The notes: generated by a model from the letters alone, not told the origin. Positions 36,251-47,669 are shown, numbered from the stretch's first letter. The stretch is 64,000 bases of DNA from Welwitschia mirabilis (GCA_051453625.1 JBOZIK010000001.1:261481981-261545980), one strand, 5' to 3'. A program made the numbers and translations.

Positions 36251-37059
36251 AATCACATGGCGTGTTTATGAATAAAATACTAGAAAGAACTTGGAACATA
36301 GTTTAAGTTGATTCATTCAATGGAAGATGCATCCATAAGAATGATAACATTTTCATCCTTTATTCAAGAATAATTTTATACCAATAGAATCATAAAACTA
36401 ATATGTAGTGCTATTGAAAGTCAAGCATAAGAATTACATAAGAGGGATAAGTTTAATGGCATTTAATATCATATGAATCCTTTTTTTTATTGGACCTCCT
36501 TTTAGTTACTTCAAGATCATGTCTATACTTAGAAAGTCACCAGTTTATATTCTTGTATTAGCAATGGTCTATGAAATCATAGCCTCCATTATTATGATGT
36601 CCTCCTCCATTTCATTTCTATATAGACATAGACCTACTTCAAGTATCATGTTGTCTCAGGCTTCTAGTCCTATTAGTTTAAATCTTCTTTAGCTTTTTTC
36701 TAGTATTATCTTAGAAAAATCAATTTCATCTTTTGAGGTTACTAATATTCAAAAACATCTTCATGTACATACTTGATTCATCATTAAGAATGTTTAGAAC
36801 ATTTTATTTTAGACAACAAAGAGAATTAAGTGATTATACTACTGGGATGGAGTAACAAAATAATCGCATAACTATGAAAGAAGGGAAACTAGAGCACTAA
36901 ATAAGGAAAGAATAAAATTGCAATAAAAATTAACTAGTGTAAAAGATAAGGATGTAGTGCTAGAGGATCATGCAACTAATAAAGAATCATAAAATTATGA
37001 TAAACTATCTTAAAAAAAATAGAGCAAGGTTGCATATTTATAATGAGTAAAATTAAAAA
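36251..37059. other. AT-rich DNA downstream of minus-strand CACTA transposase
   Basis: The TNPA-like gene and the 3' end of the second CACTA element should lie here if it were complete, but I find neither. A short minus-strand frame (VGLCLYRNEMEEDIIIMEA, about 36,640-36,580) is unrecognised. Confidence 0.3.
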
Positions 37060-40000
37060 GGTTATGATTCAAGTCTATTATGTAAAAAACCTAGGATGTC
37101 TGACTCACTAACATGAATGGGTCATCTTACTCATAATCATCCTTGATATATTTTGTTGCATTAATAAGTGTGAGATCATACTCATCCTTCTTGATGTTAT
37201 CTCATTAAATAAGATCAAACTGTTTACATTTGAAAATCAAAACATGGAAAATAAAATTGTAATCTAATTTAATTATAGAAACTCCACTATTTTACAATGT
37301 TATCTATATCTCTCTCCTTTAATGAAATCCATACCCATTAATCAAGAATTACTTTTATATTTTTACATGTCTACTATGAGAATGTGATAACCATTTCACT
37401 TACTTTTTAGTTTTTCATAAATCATGCCTTATTTTTATAACTTACTTACCTAAAAAATAGAAAAATACATTTTCAATATAAGATATGAAGAGAATGATAT
37501 TAGTAAATTTATATAAAATATATTATTTGTTACATGTTCTTTAAACCAACTTGTAAAGTAATATTTATGAATTCAAAGCTGTGTAGATTTCATCATTCAT
37601 GGATACCCTTTACGAATTTCTTCTAGATTTTAACTATACATGTAAGAAATTAAAATTTTTTATAAAAATAATAGAATCATGAAATTATAATTGACTTACC
37701 TTACATCTAATTCAATGAAAGAAGTATTAAAAAATATATACCTATGTTATTATTCAATTTCTATTTTAGTTAATACAATTATTATTTCAACACCTCATGA
37801 TCTTCTTTTTAGATGAAAAGATGATTCACTAGAGTCATTATTAGAAACCTCATTGAATTATAAATAATTTTCAATGGTTTCAATATTTATCATATATTCT
37901 ATATAAATATGTAATGCCTTTTCTATTAGAAATTCTTCTAAAATGAATTGCTCTAGTTTGCTCTTGTTTCTAACATAGCTATTTAAAACTTTTAAGAATC
38001 TACCTGATATAATATCAAAATTTATAGTGATCTAATGATATTAAAAATCTTAATTTTTAAAAAAATAAGTATTCTTGTATCTTTCAATAGAATACATACA
38101 TCAATTTGAATAGGCCCACAAGACTTAGTATCTCTTATTTAATGAATAAATAAAGTGTGATAATAATTCTTAAGTTTAGTCCTTTCCAATTTTTATATTA
38201 ATTTTCTTGTAGCAAATCTTCTTAAAAAATGAACATAATTGAATTATTATAAGCACCTTGGATAAAAGCAAGTTATGTAAAGCAATAAGAAGAACTTATT
38301 GTAAAAAATTCTAGTAGTCAATGATCTTAAGTTAGAAAATCTATGTTCATTTGGTAGAATGCATCTATGAATATTTGATGCATATCCATGTAGAAGTTTC
38401 AACTCCAATAGCATATTAAAAAAAAAAAATTATTTTCCTATACTTACATTACAAAATTGATACATGGAAGGAATGCTTATACACAACATTTAGCATAATA
38501 GATGAAATTTCATCTCTGATTCCTATCTCTTTAATATCTATTCATGCTTCTAGCTTGTCCTTTGATGTTTCTTTAATATTTATGATATCTTTTAACAAGA
38601 TATCGCATACATTCTTTTTAATCTACATGACATCCAAATTGTGTCACACATCATGATCTTGTATACATTTTAGAAATGAAAAATGTGTTAAATGAGTGTT
38701 AAATAATTTATAAATAAAACATCTCATAAACATTTTGTTACCTTCTAATATGAAAGATTAAATACTCTAATTTTTTTTTCATTGATTGCCAAGATATTCT
38801 CCTAGAACATAGAACTTTATTTCCTTTCACTTATTTTATGGCTTTTAAATTTAGTGGACTAAGTAAGATTTAAATGAATTTTTTCATTTTATTACATCTT
38901 TTAACATTTTTTTCCTTCAGTTTTTTGATATTTAGATATATACCTTTTCCAATTGCACCCATGCTATTAAGTTATGCAAGAATTTTCTTCCTGCTTAATA
39001 ATTTCTTCTTGTTCTACTTTTCCATTAAAAGATTTCTTCATTTTCCTATACCTATGATTCTTGTTAGTGAATCTTCTATGACCTTGGTAGTAATGTTTCA
39101 TTCTATAAGGCAATCATAAAGAATTAATTTTATGAGAACATATGGAATATTGTAATCTACCATTTAAACTCCATCGTGAGATATTATAGGTTACAAAATC
39201 ATTTATTATTCAAAATAGTAATGCTTTCATGATAAGAAAATTCTTCTTAAAAGTACCAAACGTTTTTGCTTCTTCATATCATAATAGATTTAATTCTTTA
39301 AGAATAGGTTGAGGTATACATCAATATCTTTACCTCCTTTTTTAGGCCTAGGTATTAATAATGAAAGAATTAAATAATAACTTTTCATATGTAACCAAGA
39401 TGGCAAGTTATAGATAACTTTCAGAACTAGCCAACAACTATAAAAATTGGTAAGCATTCCAAAAGGGTTAATTATATCTATTGCAATACTAAGTCTTACA
39501 TGTCTAAGATTAAATTTAAATTCATTATATGAGTTATTAATATTCTTTCATGAGATAGAATTTTCTAGATTCCACATTATGCCATGATTTTTATACCTTT
39601 TGGAATGACATATCATATCTTTTGTTGTTGTGGATGATGCATAAAGCCTTTTTAGCCTTTGATGTAGTGGAAAGGATCATAGTACTTTGGCAAGTAATTT
39701 TTATTTATCTTATTCTCCTTGATATCCATCTAGAAGTACCACACTAAGAACATTTGTTTTTCCCCCTCATGCTACTTATAATATAGCACATAGTCATTAG
39801 GACATGCATGTATTTTATTGAAGTTCATACCTCAAGAATGCAATGTCATTTTCAATTGATCATATAACCTTAGAATTGTATGACCTTATTAAAAAGAGTC
39901 ATGCAAGAAATCAAACAACATTAAAAACATCGAATTTAACCATTTACCCATTACTTTGATAATGATCAATTTGATAATCATAGAAAGATTTAATAATTTC

Positions 40001-40520
40001 ATGCAATTTAGGTATAATGATTTCTTAGCATCTTTGGTTAGCCTATTACATTCTACATTTTTCGTGTCCACATCTAAATTATCACAATGAAAAAAGTCCA
40101 TGATGTTATTCTCTTCATGTGACTACTTACCCTTATTAAAGTGTATGAAGACTTCTTTTACCAATGAAACTATATCATCTTGTAAGATGTTATTGTAACT
40201 AAATTTATCATAATATTCTTTTAAATCTTTCCCATGCATAATCCATTTTACATAGGTAAGATCCATGCCTTTTCATACAATATTCTTAAAAACTAAATTT
40301 GGATGTTGATCGCAAGTAATGCAACATTTCACACATGATAGAATATCCCTTGAAAATTATCACTATTTGTAATTGTAAGTTGTATGAATTACATGACACC
40401 ATTCTCATATTTCCTAGATTCTCTACACATATTTATATTAGAAAAATAAGCACATAAGTATTTGTTCATAAACATCTAACTCTTATCCCTCACATAAATG
40501 GATCCATCACTTGATGATGA
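37060..40520 (-). pseudogene. second CACTA TNP2-type transposase, degraded
   Basis: This is the same family as the plus-strand copy at 5.8-9.7 kb, with domains in order on the minus strand. The N-terminus SSSDGSIYVRDKS starts at about 40,520. The TNP2 region includes the open 70-codon frame at 40,101-39,889 (NVECNRLTKDAKKSLY), then VRLSIAIDIINPFGML and LILSLLIPRPKKGGKDIDVY (about 39,480-39,330). HRYRKMKKSFNGKVEQEEI lies near 39,040. DUF4218 begins near 38,640 and includes HGYASNIHRCILP and YVRNKSKLEQFILEEFLIE (about 37,970). DUF4216 (NSGVSIIKLDYN, IKKDEYDLTLIN) ends near 37,080. Stops are frequent; the element is dead. Confidence 0.85.
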
Positions 40521-42159
40521 TGGATGTAATGATGCCATCATGTTTTTTCCTATAATATTTATAACACTAGATAAATTATCAAAAGGGAAAATTAACACTT
40601 GTAAAAGTGTAAAATACATATTAAGTATTGTAATGTTAATACAATATTAAAATACTTAACTATAGTTAAGATGTTATATCACTTTATTGGTAAGCAATCC
40701 TAATGAATAATATCCTAGAAAGAGTGTAGCATGCTAAGGTGGATTAGATCATAAGCACTTATAAAACAAATTATAAATAAGGGAGATAGCATTAGTCATT
40801 TACATGTGGAATGAAGAAAGAATGAATTTGGTTGAAATTGATGCTAATACTTGAAAATTTTAGGTTCTAGCTTTGACTTGCAATCAACTACAAAAGGTAT
40901 ACAACCCTTCAATTATCCACATTATGTGTTTATTATAATTATACCCATTTATGTGCTAGAATAATAGTTCGAATCTTACAAATGTTCATATCTTTATGAT
41001 TATTTTAGTTATGTTATTTAACTAATATAAATGCTTTAACAATTATTTATTATTCTCTATAGATGGATCCGTGTTCTCATTATCCGACTATAGAGTTATT
41101 TGTATTGTACATGACTTTTATTTTTTTTCAAAATCATGTTTCACACTTCTTCTAGAAGTATGAACTACATTGCACATATCACTTTCTTAAAATAGGTAAT
41201 TTGTGTAATGATGTACGAATCCATCTAAACAGTTTACACTACTAGATATACAAAATAATGGTAATAGATATATTGTTAAGAAAATCAACATAAAAAATAA
41301 AATTATAATCATAAATTAGTTTTAAATTATTTCACGTCTTGTCTTTACATGGCACAACTTTACTATGGGAATATTAAACTTGAAACTTATATTGACCATA
41401 CTTCTAAAAACAACTTTACTATGACCTCTTTATGACCTTGTTAAAAGTGAAATACTAATACTTCATTAAGCCTTGATTTTATAATATTTAAAATTTTAAA
41501 ATACATAAAATATAGTTAATAAATTAATATAATTATTATAAATTTACATCAATGCAAGTAAGAATTCCACAATAAGTAGTTAATATACTTAGTATTTATA
41601 GTTATAATAATTGAAATGATTTCATAATAATTATAATGATTTTATTTCTAAACTATTTAAATCATAAAAAGGGGTCTCTCATACCAATTTACCCATTTAA
41701 AGGAGATGGTTGGAAATATTTCTCTTAAGATTAAGGCACATGAGTTGCAAACCATGATATTTTCAAATAAATATAACCTTAGATACTTATATTACACAAG
41801 TTTTATCACAAACCTTTATAAGGTAAAGTTTTAGTCTCTTAAATATCTTTATATAAATGCTTTTCAAGTGCAATTGTTACTTAATAAAAGGAATTCAAAT
41901 TTAGTCCTATGAAAATATGTTTTAATTTTTAACTTATGGCAACCTTCAATTCAACATTGATGTGGAAGCTCATATGTCTACATGTGCCTCTAGTTTTAAT
42001 TATCAACATCACATATAGAATGACAAATGTTGAACATGCATTCATCCCCTTACATTTATAAGAAAGAGAGGGCACAAGTGAAAAAATAGCAAAAAATGGT
42101 TGTACAACAACAACAACATAGATAGTTGTAGGGAGCAATGTTCTTTAAATTAGATATGT
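40521..42159. other. AT-rich DNA without recognised feature
   Basis: This is the 5' flank of the minus-strand CACTA transposase, probably its untranslated region, followed by unassigned AT-rich DNA. No terminal repeat is evident before 45.7 kb. The open frames here show no motif. Confidence 0.4.
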
Positions 42160-43650
42160 TTAAAGCCTTCAATTCAATTCAGTGATAACCTCCTATCCAT
42201 ATTGTTCAATCTAAGGGATTCCTTAAAAGATTTATTTCCTTTCTACAATTCACTTTCATATCTATTCATTTTTCTGTATTTGTTAATCGCAAATGATTTG
42301 AGTACTTTTAGCCAAATGCTAAGATAAGGAGACCCCCTCTCCCCCTCTTCCTTTTGTTATGGTAATGAATACTCTTGTCCATTTGATCTAGAGAAATTCA
42401 ATCAAACCATCTTCAAGCACAACAAGGATTCCTTTAGTCTAATTTGTAAATGGCACATTATTATGCTTAGATTCAAATGTGTTGACTATGCATAAAGTTA
42501 AAAACACACTCTTATAATTCTCCTCCAGCACAGGTCTATCAATTAATTAGGAGAAATCTAAAATGTTCTTTGTTAAATCTCCACACACTAGAAAATAGTG
42601 AATTTTACAAGTTTTAAACTATAGTGAAGGAAAGTTACTAGACAAATACCTAGGTGTACTGTTCTCCTTTAGTAAATCTCAAGTAAAGTTATGTGAGAAA
42701 ACTATCAAGAAGGTATGTAATAAAACATTAAAATGGCGAAATCTCTTTCTTAGTAGCACAAGAAAAATTCTTTTGGCTAAAGTTTGCCTTACACTAATTA
42801 CCATACGCTCAACCTCTTGCATGCTAATGCCCATAAAAGTTGCAGAAACCATTGACAAAACTATTCAAAACTTTATATGCTCTAAAGGAAAACAAGGTTT
42901 GCATCTTATTAATTTTCAAAAAATTGCTACTTCCAAATCGATAGCTGGCTTTTTTTATTTTTGAAGACCAGAAACTATGAAGGATCTTAATTAAACAATG
43001 CTAACCAAAATGGCTGGTGAGCATCATCTTGAATCTGAAATTTCATGGGTTATGGGTTGAGTTTTATAGAGAAAAATATGCTAGAAATTTATAGGAAGGA
43101 TTACCAACGTGGAAAGCCATGTGGAAGGTGGCAATGCTTGACCAGTCTTAACCAATCAAAACATTAATATAGACAATGCACCAATGAAGAATGGAAGAAT
43201 CTTAGCAAAGAAAATATATGAGAAACAATTTGAACTGGATACAAAGTGGAAAAAGATCAGGAAATTAAATATCCTAGAAAATGTTGATGTATTTTCTTGG
43301 CTTCTTTTCACAGAAAAACTATCAAATAATAATTTTTAGCAAAAAGGCTTTAGAATTAACCAAGATTGCTTCTTATGTGGAGAAGAAGGAGAGGATGTTA
43401 GTCATCTATTTTTACATTATTCTTTTACAAAATAGAGTTTTCAAAACTGTAAAATACCATTGATTGATTTACTAGAGGATTTTTTTCACTATGGACAAAC
43501 AAAAAAGATCTAAACTGGCTTTGGCATGGTGGGCAATATGGAAGCATAAAAATGGTTGTGCCTTTGAAAACAAGTTACAAGTCGTAATGCAGTTTCACAC
43601 TCCCTATCTTTGCTTCTCTCTATTTGGAATTATGTAGGTGAGGAACATGA
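42160..43650 (+). pseudogene. L1-type LINE: reverse transcriptase C-terminal part and zf-RVT
   Basis: The RT motif 'RQGDPLSP' is present as R-stop-GDPLSP at 42,321-42,346. It is followed by a LLCLDSNVLTMHKV-like frame in place of the usual FADD region, INQEKSKMFFVK-like sequence (with a stop for Gln) and DKYLGVLFSF (42,638). The open frame 42,773-42,964 covers the post-RT 'thumb' segment (MLMPIKVAETIDKTIQNFIC). The zinc-binding zf-RVT module is well kept: CFLCGEEGEDVSHLFLH at 43,366-43,420. Endonuclease and early RT are missing (5' truncation is the rule for LINEs). No poly-A tail is recognisable. Confidence 0.85.
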
Positions 43651-43671
43651 AGCCAATAGTTCTCAGTCAAA

Positions 43672-43845
43672 CCAACATATTGAGTTACATTGTAATCACA
43701 ATGATTGGACAAATAGGCTTTCATGTTTGGAAAGGCCAACATGTTTAAATTTATGGTAACATCGTAATTACAATGAATGGAAAAATAGGCTTTCATGTTT
43801 GGAAAGGCCAACATGTCTGAATTGATGGTAACATTCTGATTCTTG
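43672..43845. repeat. 72-bp tandem repeat, about 2.4 units
   Basis: ATAGGCTTTCATGTTTGGAAAGGCCAACATG is repeated exactly 72 bases apart (quoted motif starts 43,713 and 43,785), with a partial third unit upstream from 43,672. As 72 is a multiple of three, a minus-strand reading frame (43,814-43,620) reads the repeat as MLAFPNMKAY twice; I regard that frame as a by-product of the repeat. It starts just after the LINE remnant. Confidence 0.9.
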
Positions 43846-43849
43846 TTCT

Positions 43850-44379
43850 TAATATAATCAACCTTTCCTCATAAGGGGAAGGGGTAAAAAACATAGAGAG
43901 TTGCTTCCCCGAGAGGTGCAAAAGATAAGCAACAATGTTGCAGAAAAACTTCTGAAAGAGTTTGAAACACAGGCATAATTAATAGAGCCCTTATACAAGC
44001 TATGAGGATATCAATGACTCTAAAAATCGGGGATATAGAGGTAATGGTGATACTAAGAAGGGCACCCAGAATCATATAAGAATTGGCACTGAGGCATACA
44101 TTTTGTCCTGCTCTGGTCTTTCTTCCAATGCTGTTGTTTCTATTTATGTCTTATGGCTACATGAACTTGGCACTTTCTCTCTGCAATTTATGTCCCCATT
44201 TACTATACATGCCTTTCTTATTTTTGATTCAAAATCACATGTTGTTCAATTCAAGTTTAAAAGAATAATTGAGTTTTTTGAAATTGATTGTATTTGTCTG
44301 TTTGCATTAAAAGAATTTAACAGATATCAAAACTAATATTTTCTATTTTATTATAAAATGCTTTCTTAGAGTAAGGAGA
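43850..44379 (+). other. unassigned sequence at the edge of the higher-G+C island
   Basis: Two overlapping plus-strand frames (44,083-44,268 and 44,103-44,336) use hydrophobic residues, but neither resembles a known protein. The second (SSNAVVSIYVLWLHELGTFS) is the more protein-like of the two. They may be chance frames or exon remnants. Confidence 0.2.
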
Positions 44380-44437
44380 TCGTGAACATTCGTATTTATT
44401 TATTTATATATTCTGGTGAGTGTTTTCAAGCTGAATC

Positions 44438-44572
44438 ATGAACTCTTCATTGAGTTTCCACTCTCTGCAATTCAATCTGCAGACAGCACAGAAGCTATCA
44501 GTTAGAAACTTGGCTACCGAACGTGAAGAAAAGAATGATATCTCCAATTTTGTAACAATAACATTGACTTGA
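44438..44572 (+). CDS. short open frame, possible organelle-targeting first exon
   Basis: ATG at 44,438 opens a 44-codon frame ending TGA at 44,570. The product starts MNSSLSFHSLQFNLQTAQK and continues LSVRNLATEREEKND. Ser-rich and nearly free of acidic residues for the first 28 positions, with Arg, then a charged stretch, it looks like an organellar transit peptide. A GT (TTTTGTAACA, about 44,550) could be a splice donor giving a first exon. No homologue is recognised and no second exon is identified, so this remains a hypothesis. Confidence 0.25.
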   Translation: MNSSLSFHSLQFNLQTAQKLSVRNLATEREEKNDISNFVTITLT

Positions 44573-44681
44573 CATCCATCTAGTGCTGGAGCAATTCATT
44601 GGGTTTTCGTTGCTTGAATTTGAAAGAGATTATTTCAGTTCTGTAATTTTTGAGGAGGGTGTGAAGTATGGGATTCTCTGA

Positions 44682-44846
44682 ATGGAGTCGAAGATGATAT
44701 ATGCATTAGAAGAGACCTTTGATCAAAGTCTTCATTACAGTCTGTATAAGATGCATGTGGTAGTGGGTTTTGGTAAACACTGGTCTTGTACTAGCATTAG
44801 TTGGCTACTGAGTTCCAGGAATGTGTTGCTTCTTATCAGTTTTTAA
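44682..44846 (+). CDS. short open frame of unknown nature
   Basis: ATG at 44,682 opens 54 codons to TAA at 44,844 (MESKMIYALEETFDQSLHYS, then LYKMHVVVGFGKHW). Codon use is ordinary and the frame has no TE resemblance. It lies 110 bases after the preceding short frame. It may be chance, part of a non-coding transcript, or a small peptide gene. Confidence 0.2.
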   Translation: MESKMIYALEETFDQSLHYSLYKMHVVVGFGKHWSCTSISWLLSSRNVLLLISF

Positions 44847-45455
44847 AATTGATTCTGATCCTCTTGAGTCATAGCACAACCATGAAATTATTTTAGATGT
44901 TATAAAACTCTTTAGTGAGGCGAACACTAGAACCTTCTCATTTTTCATCAGATCTCAATTTTAATGCGTACCGTGCCAAAGAAAAGTGACTTTGGATCAT
45001 AGTCTAGTTTATCTGTTGCTATCAAAAATGACATTTGCAATAATTCGCGCATGCGCTCCTAGACAAACGAACATAAGTACATGGAGTATGAACGTAAGTA
45101 TAAGGAATTTTCACTGAAACATAACTCTCCTGTAATAATTGCTAGCAACAATCATTGATAATTTCACCTAAGAATTAAAAAGGATAGCCAAGTACCAGTC
45201 TGATACAGATTCCAGACTCTGCTTCAGGCCTTGCGTAGTCCAGCGAACAACTAGTTGTAAGGTTCCAATGTTTCTTTCGTTGCATGTTACACTGAAGACA
45301 TTCGTTCGAAGTTGTATAACAGAAGGCATAGCACTTTAACGCTAAACTTAATGTATATTTGTCGAAAGGAATGGAATATTTTCCATTCTTCCTGTGCGTT
45401 TCTTCTTCCGCTGTGCGTCTCTCTCATTCGTCCGTGTGCCTCTCTTCCTGCCCAC

Positions 45456-45474
45456 CACGTGTTTCTCTCACGTG
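45456..45474. promoter_or_regulatory. pair of CACGTG G-boxes
   Basis: Two palindromic CACGTG hexamers lie 13 bases apart (45,456-45,461 and 45,469-45,474) in the CpG-retaining island. CACGTG is the core bound by plant bZIP and bHLH factors. Being palindromic they give no direction. Such a pair is uncommon by chance in DNA this AT-rich; whether a promoter uses them is unknown. Confidence 0.4.
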
Positions 45475-45734
45475 CTTAGAAACTCTGCTACATACCCTAA
45501 CTATCGCGCGTCCTTGGTTCCATCTGTCAGTTCCGCTGAGATCGCCCGAAGAAAGCTAAAAAGGTACCCTTCCGAGATCTTACACCAGCGTCCACCTGTT
45601 TTTCACTACTTAGACCTTTTGCGCACTCCTTGAATTAAATCTATGGTATTTAGCTAGTACAATCAACGCCCTATCACCTTACAATTGGGGAATTTATGTT
45701 TATAAATGTAAAAAAAAAAAGAGCTTGAAATAAA

Positions 45735-45830
45735 ATACATTAAAAGGCTTTTTTTTTTAACTTGTTAAGGTACTTAATTTATAGGCCATTTATTTTCAAA
45801 TGCCTTTAAAAGCTTAAATTTTTAGTAGTA
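45735..45830 (+). mobile_element. CACTA-type terminus
   Basis: The end AAATGCCTTTAAAAGCTTAA then ATTTTTAGTAGTA at 45,830 aligns over about 32 bases with the CACTA 3' end at 18,077-18,108 (AAATGCCTTAAAAGCCTATA then CTTCTTATTGTG). ACATTAAAAGGCTT, GTTAAGGTA and TAGGCCATTT inside it are decayed subterminal repeats. It could be the 5' end of the minus-strand CACTA element (transposase at 37-40.5 kb), with the LINE and the island lying inside, or the remains of an unrelated non-autonomous copy. Confidence 0.55.
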
Positions 45831-45985
45831 TTCCTTTCATTCAATATGATTTTCCTTAATGTAAATATATATAATGGGTAAACCTATATGACAATGTTCT
45901 AATGCTTTAATGTGAAATATATAAAATGGATAAAGCAATGCGAGAACGTATTTCTCCTATTGTCAAAGCTTCTCTTCCTAGATTG

Positions 45986-46228
45986 GTGAGAGGGGCAGGG
46001 AAAGCTGGTGGGTGTGGAGTGTAGCACGTTCCTGTTTCTATATAAATCCCAATTGGATGCTTGCAAGTGAGAGGGGAGGGGAAGGTTGATGGGTTTAGAG
46101 TGTGGCATGTTCCCAGTTCTATATAAATCCCGACTATGATGCTTGCAAGAAGGAGGGGCGGGGAAAGCTAGTGGGTTTGGATTACGGCACATACCCAATT
46201 CTATGTAAATCCCAACTATGATGCTTAC
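45986..46228. repeat. 81-bp tandem repeat, three units
   Basis: Units start at 45,986, 46,067 and 46,149 (periods 81, 82, then 80). Each has a G-rich start (GTGAGAGGGG(C)AGGGAAAGC-like), a GGCACGTTCC-like middle and TATATAAATCCCAACTATGATGCTTGCAAG-like end. The 126-codon minus-strand frame across it (46,279-45,899) is just the repeat translated and I do not call it a gene. Each unit has a TATA-like box (TATATAAATCCC). It lies immediately upstream of the copia pol remnant. Confidence 0.9.
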
Positions 46229-46380
46229 GAGGAGTAGTGACACTATTCTACTAGCAATTGATTGAAAGCCTCTACTCATTCACAATGATCTCATTCACAA
46301 TCACCTATGTGGTCCTATGTTAGTCCCTTCCATTGTTGATCCCTACACTTTAAGGATATCATTACTTTCTATCATTTGTA

Positions 46381-46496
46381 CATGATTTTTTACATATAGC
46401 TTGGGTGTATTTATGTCTTGGGTGTATTTTAAGATTTTGTTTTATACCACTCATAGATGATTTTTCGCATATGGCTTAGATGTATTTTAAGATTTT
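46381..46496. repeat. 74-bp tandem duplication in copia integrase
   Basis: CATGATTTTTTACATATAGCTTGGGTGTAT (46,381 on; partly quoted) and GATGATTTTTCGCATATGGC (46,455 on) are homologous, 74 bases apart. Both encode the same integrase block: HDFLHIAWVY and DDFSHMAWMY. The element thus has two copies of the region around its first catalytic Asp. Confidence 0.8.
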
Positions 46497-46625
46497 TCAA
46501 AGTCAAAATAGAAAAGGAAAACCAGGAACAATTAATGGTTTTCATTCTGATAATGGTGATAACTACACATTAGCCACATTCAAGAACTCTTTTATTTCAG
46601 AAGGGATTCGTCATTTGAAAACATG

Positions 46626-46930
46626 CCTAAGAATTCCTTAACAAAATGACATTAGTAAATGGTTCAATTAGATCATTATGCATATGAAACATTTAATGAT
46701 ATAGTTTAATGAATGCAAATCCTAAGAATGCTTTAACAGAATGGAATCACTAGCCTTAACGAAATGGCATCACTAAATGGTTCAATTAGACCATTATGTA
46801 TATGAAACACAAGGTATAGTTTAATGAATACAAATCCTAAAAATGCCTTAATAGAATGGAATCACTAGTGGTTTAATTAGACCATTATGCATATGAAACA
46901 TTTAATGATATAGTTTAATGAATCTAAATC
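46626..46930. repeat. tandem triplication of about 95-115 bp in copia integrase
   Basis: Units start with CCTAAGAAT(T/G)C(C/T)TTAAC or CCTAAAAATGCCTTAAT at 46,626, 46,721 and 46,836, and each ends near TAGTTTAATGAAT(G/A/C). The middle unit is 20 bases longer (an extra CCTTAACGAAATGGCATCAC-like piece). Each covers the codons of the integrase PQQNG...MKHL segment. Confidence 0.9.
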
Positions 46931-47659
46931 TTATTTGTGGGATGAATCTATTAGTATTGCATTCTATCTAAATAATTGTATTGGTGATGCTTCTGAAAAG
47001 GTGTATCCCATACTGAAAAATGGAATGGATATAAGCCTACTCTAAACTATCTTCATGTGTTTGGATGTAAGTGCTATGTCCATACTTCTACTGAGCATCA
47101 TAAAAAGCTTGGTGCATATGCTTGTATCAACATCTTTTTGGGGATATCCACTTGACAAGAAAGGATATCGCGTGTACATTCATAAGCATTATAGTATCAT
47201 TGTTTCTTATGAAGTTATCTTTTCTTAAAATTCATAAAACACTTCTTAGCTTAATCTTTCTAAGGTATGTCCTTTCTCTCATCTTATATAAATTTTGGAT
47301 GCTCAATGTCCTGTGGTTGAAGGGGAGATATGCCCACTACTTATAGTTTCCTAGTTCCTTCTATCCAAATTGTTTGTCCAAAACACATCCTAGAGAAATT
47401 AAGTATTATTGTATACCTTGCACATGCAAACATAGTTTTAGAAATGATGCGTTTGTCTTAGCAAGCGATAATTTCTCCTAGAGATGAAAATGAAGAACTT
47501 TGTTAGAATCTACTTTATAATATGTTCATGATGATGAAATGAAAAAAACTAGAATTAGGTAGATATCTCATGCATCTATTGATGAAAATGAGTATCTTCA
47601 TCCAACATTAAATGGTAAATCAACCTATCTTAAAGACACCATTCTACATGATTACTAGG

Positions 47660-47669
47660 NNNNNNNNNN
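47660..47669. other. assembly gap, 10 N
   Basis: A run of ten N at the boundary between the copia integrase and reverse transcriptase. Confidence 1.

Larger units (their letters stand above)
44380..45690. other. CpG-retaining, higher-G+C island; candidate low-copy host DNA
   Basis: This 1.3-kb stretch differs from its surroundings. It is visibly richer in G and C and keeps many CpG dinucleotides (about thirty by eye in 45,040-45,670, for example TTCGCGCATGCGC and TATCGCGCGTCC), whereas the adjoining transposon DNA has lost nearly all of them. It contains two short intact frames (44,438-44,572 and 44,682-44,846) and two G-box motifs. No known protein is recognisable. The pattern fits an unmethylated promoter, UTR or first-exon region of a host gene, a retrogene, or a young insertion. 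Confidence 0.5.
46280..47660 (+). pseudogene. Ty1/copia integrase, degraded, with internal duplications
   Basis: The sequence begins DLIHNHLCGPMLVPS (46,288), the segment between the integrase zinc finger and core. It continues with IDDFSHMAWMYF (about 46,452; first catalytic Asp), HSDNGDNYTLATF (46,543; second Asp), EGIRHLKTC, then a triplicated QQNG-region segment, LWDESISIAFYLNNCIGDAS (about 46,960; family 'W.EA..TA.YL.NR.P') and KKGYRVYIHKHYSIIVSYEV (about 47,157; family 'KGYR.Y....K.I.SRDV.F'). Frameshifts and stops abound. Gag, protease and 5' LTR are not seen upstream, where the 81-bp repeat lies. Confidence 0.85.

Noticed and set aside
43620-43814. 64-codon minus-strand frame with an internal peptide repeat
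   Set aside because: It is produced by the 72-bp tandem repeat, whose length is a multiple of three.
44083-44336. Two overlapping plus-strand frames as membrane proteins
   Set aside because: Hydrophobicity follows from T-rich composition; no start context or family match supports a gene.
45899-46279. 126-codon minus-strand open frame
   Set aside because: It is the translation of the 81-bp tandem repeat; no codon bias or motif supports a gene.
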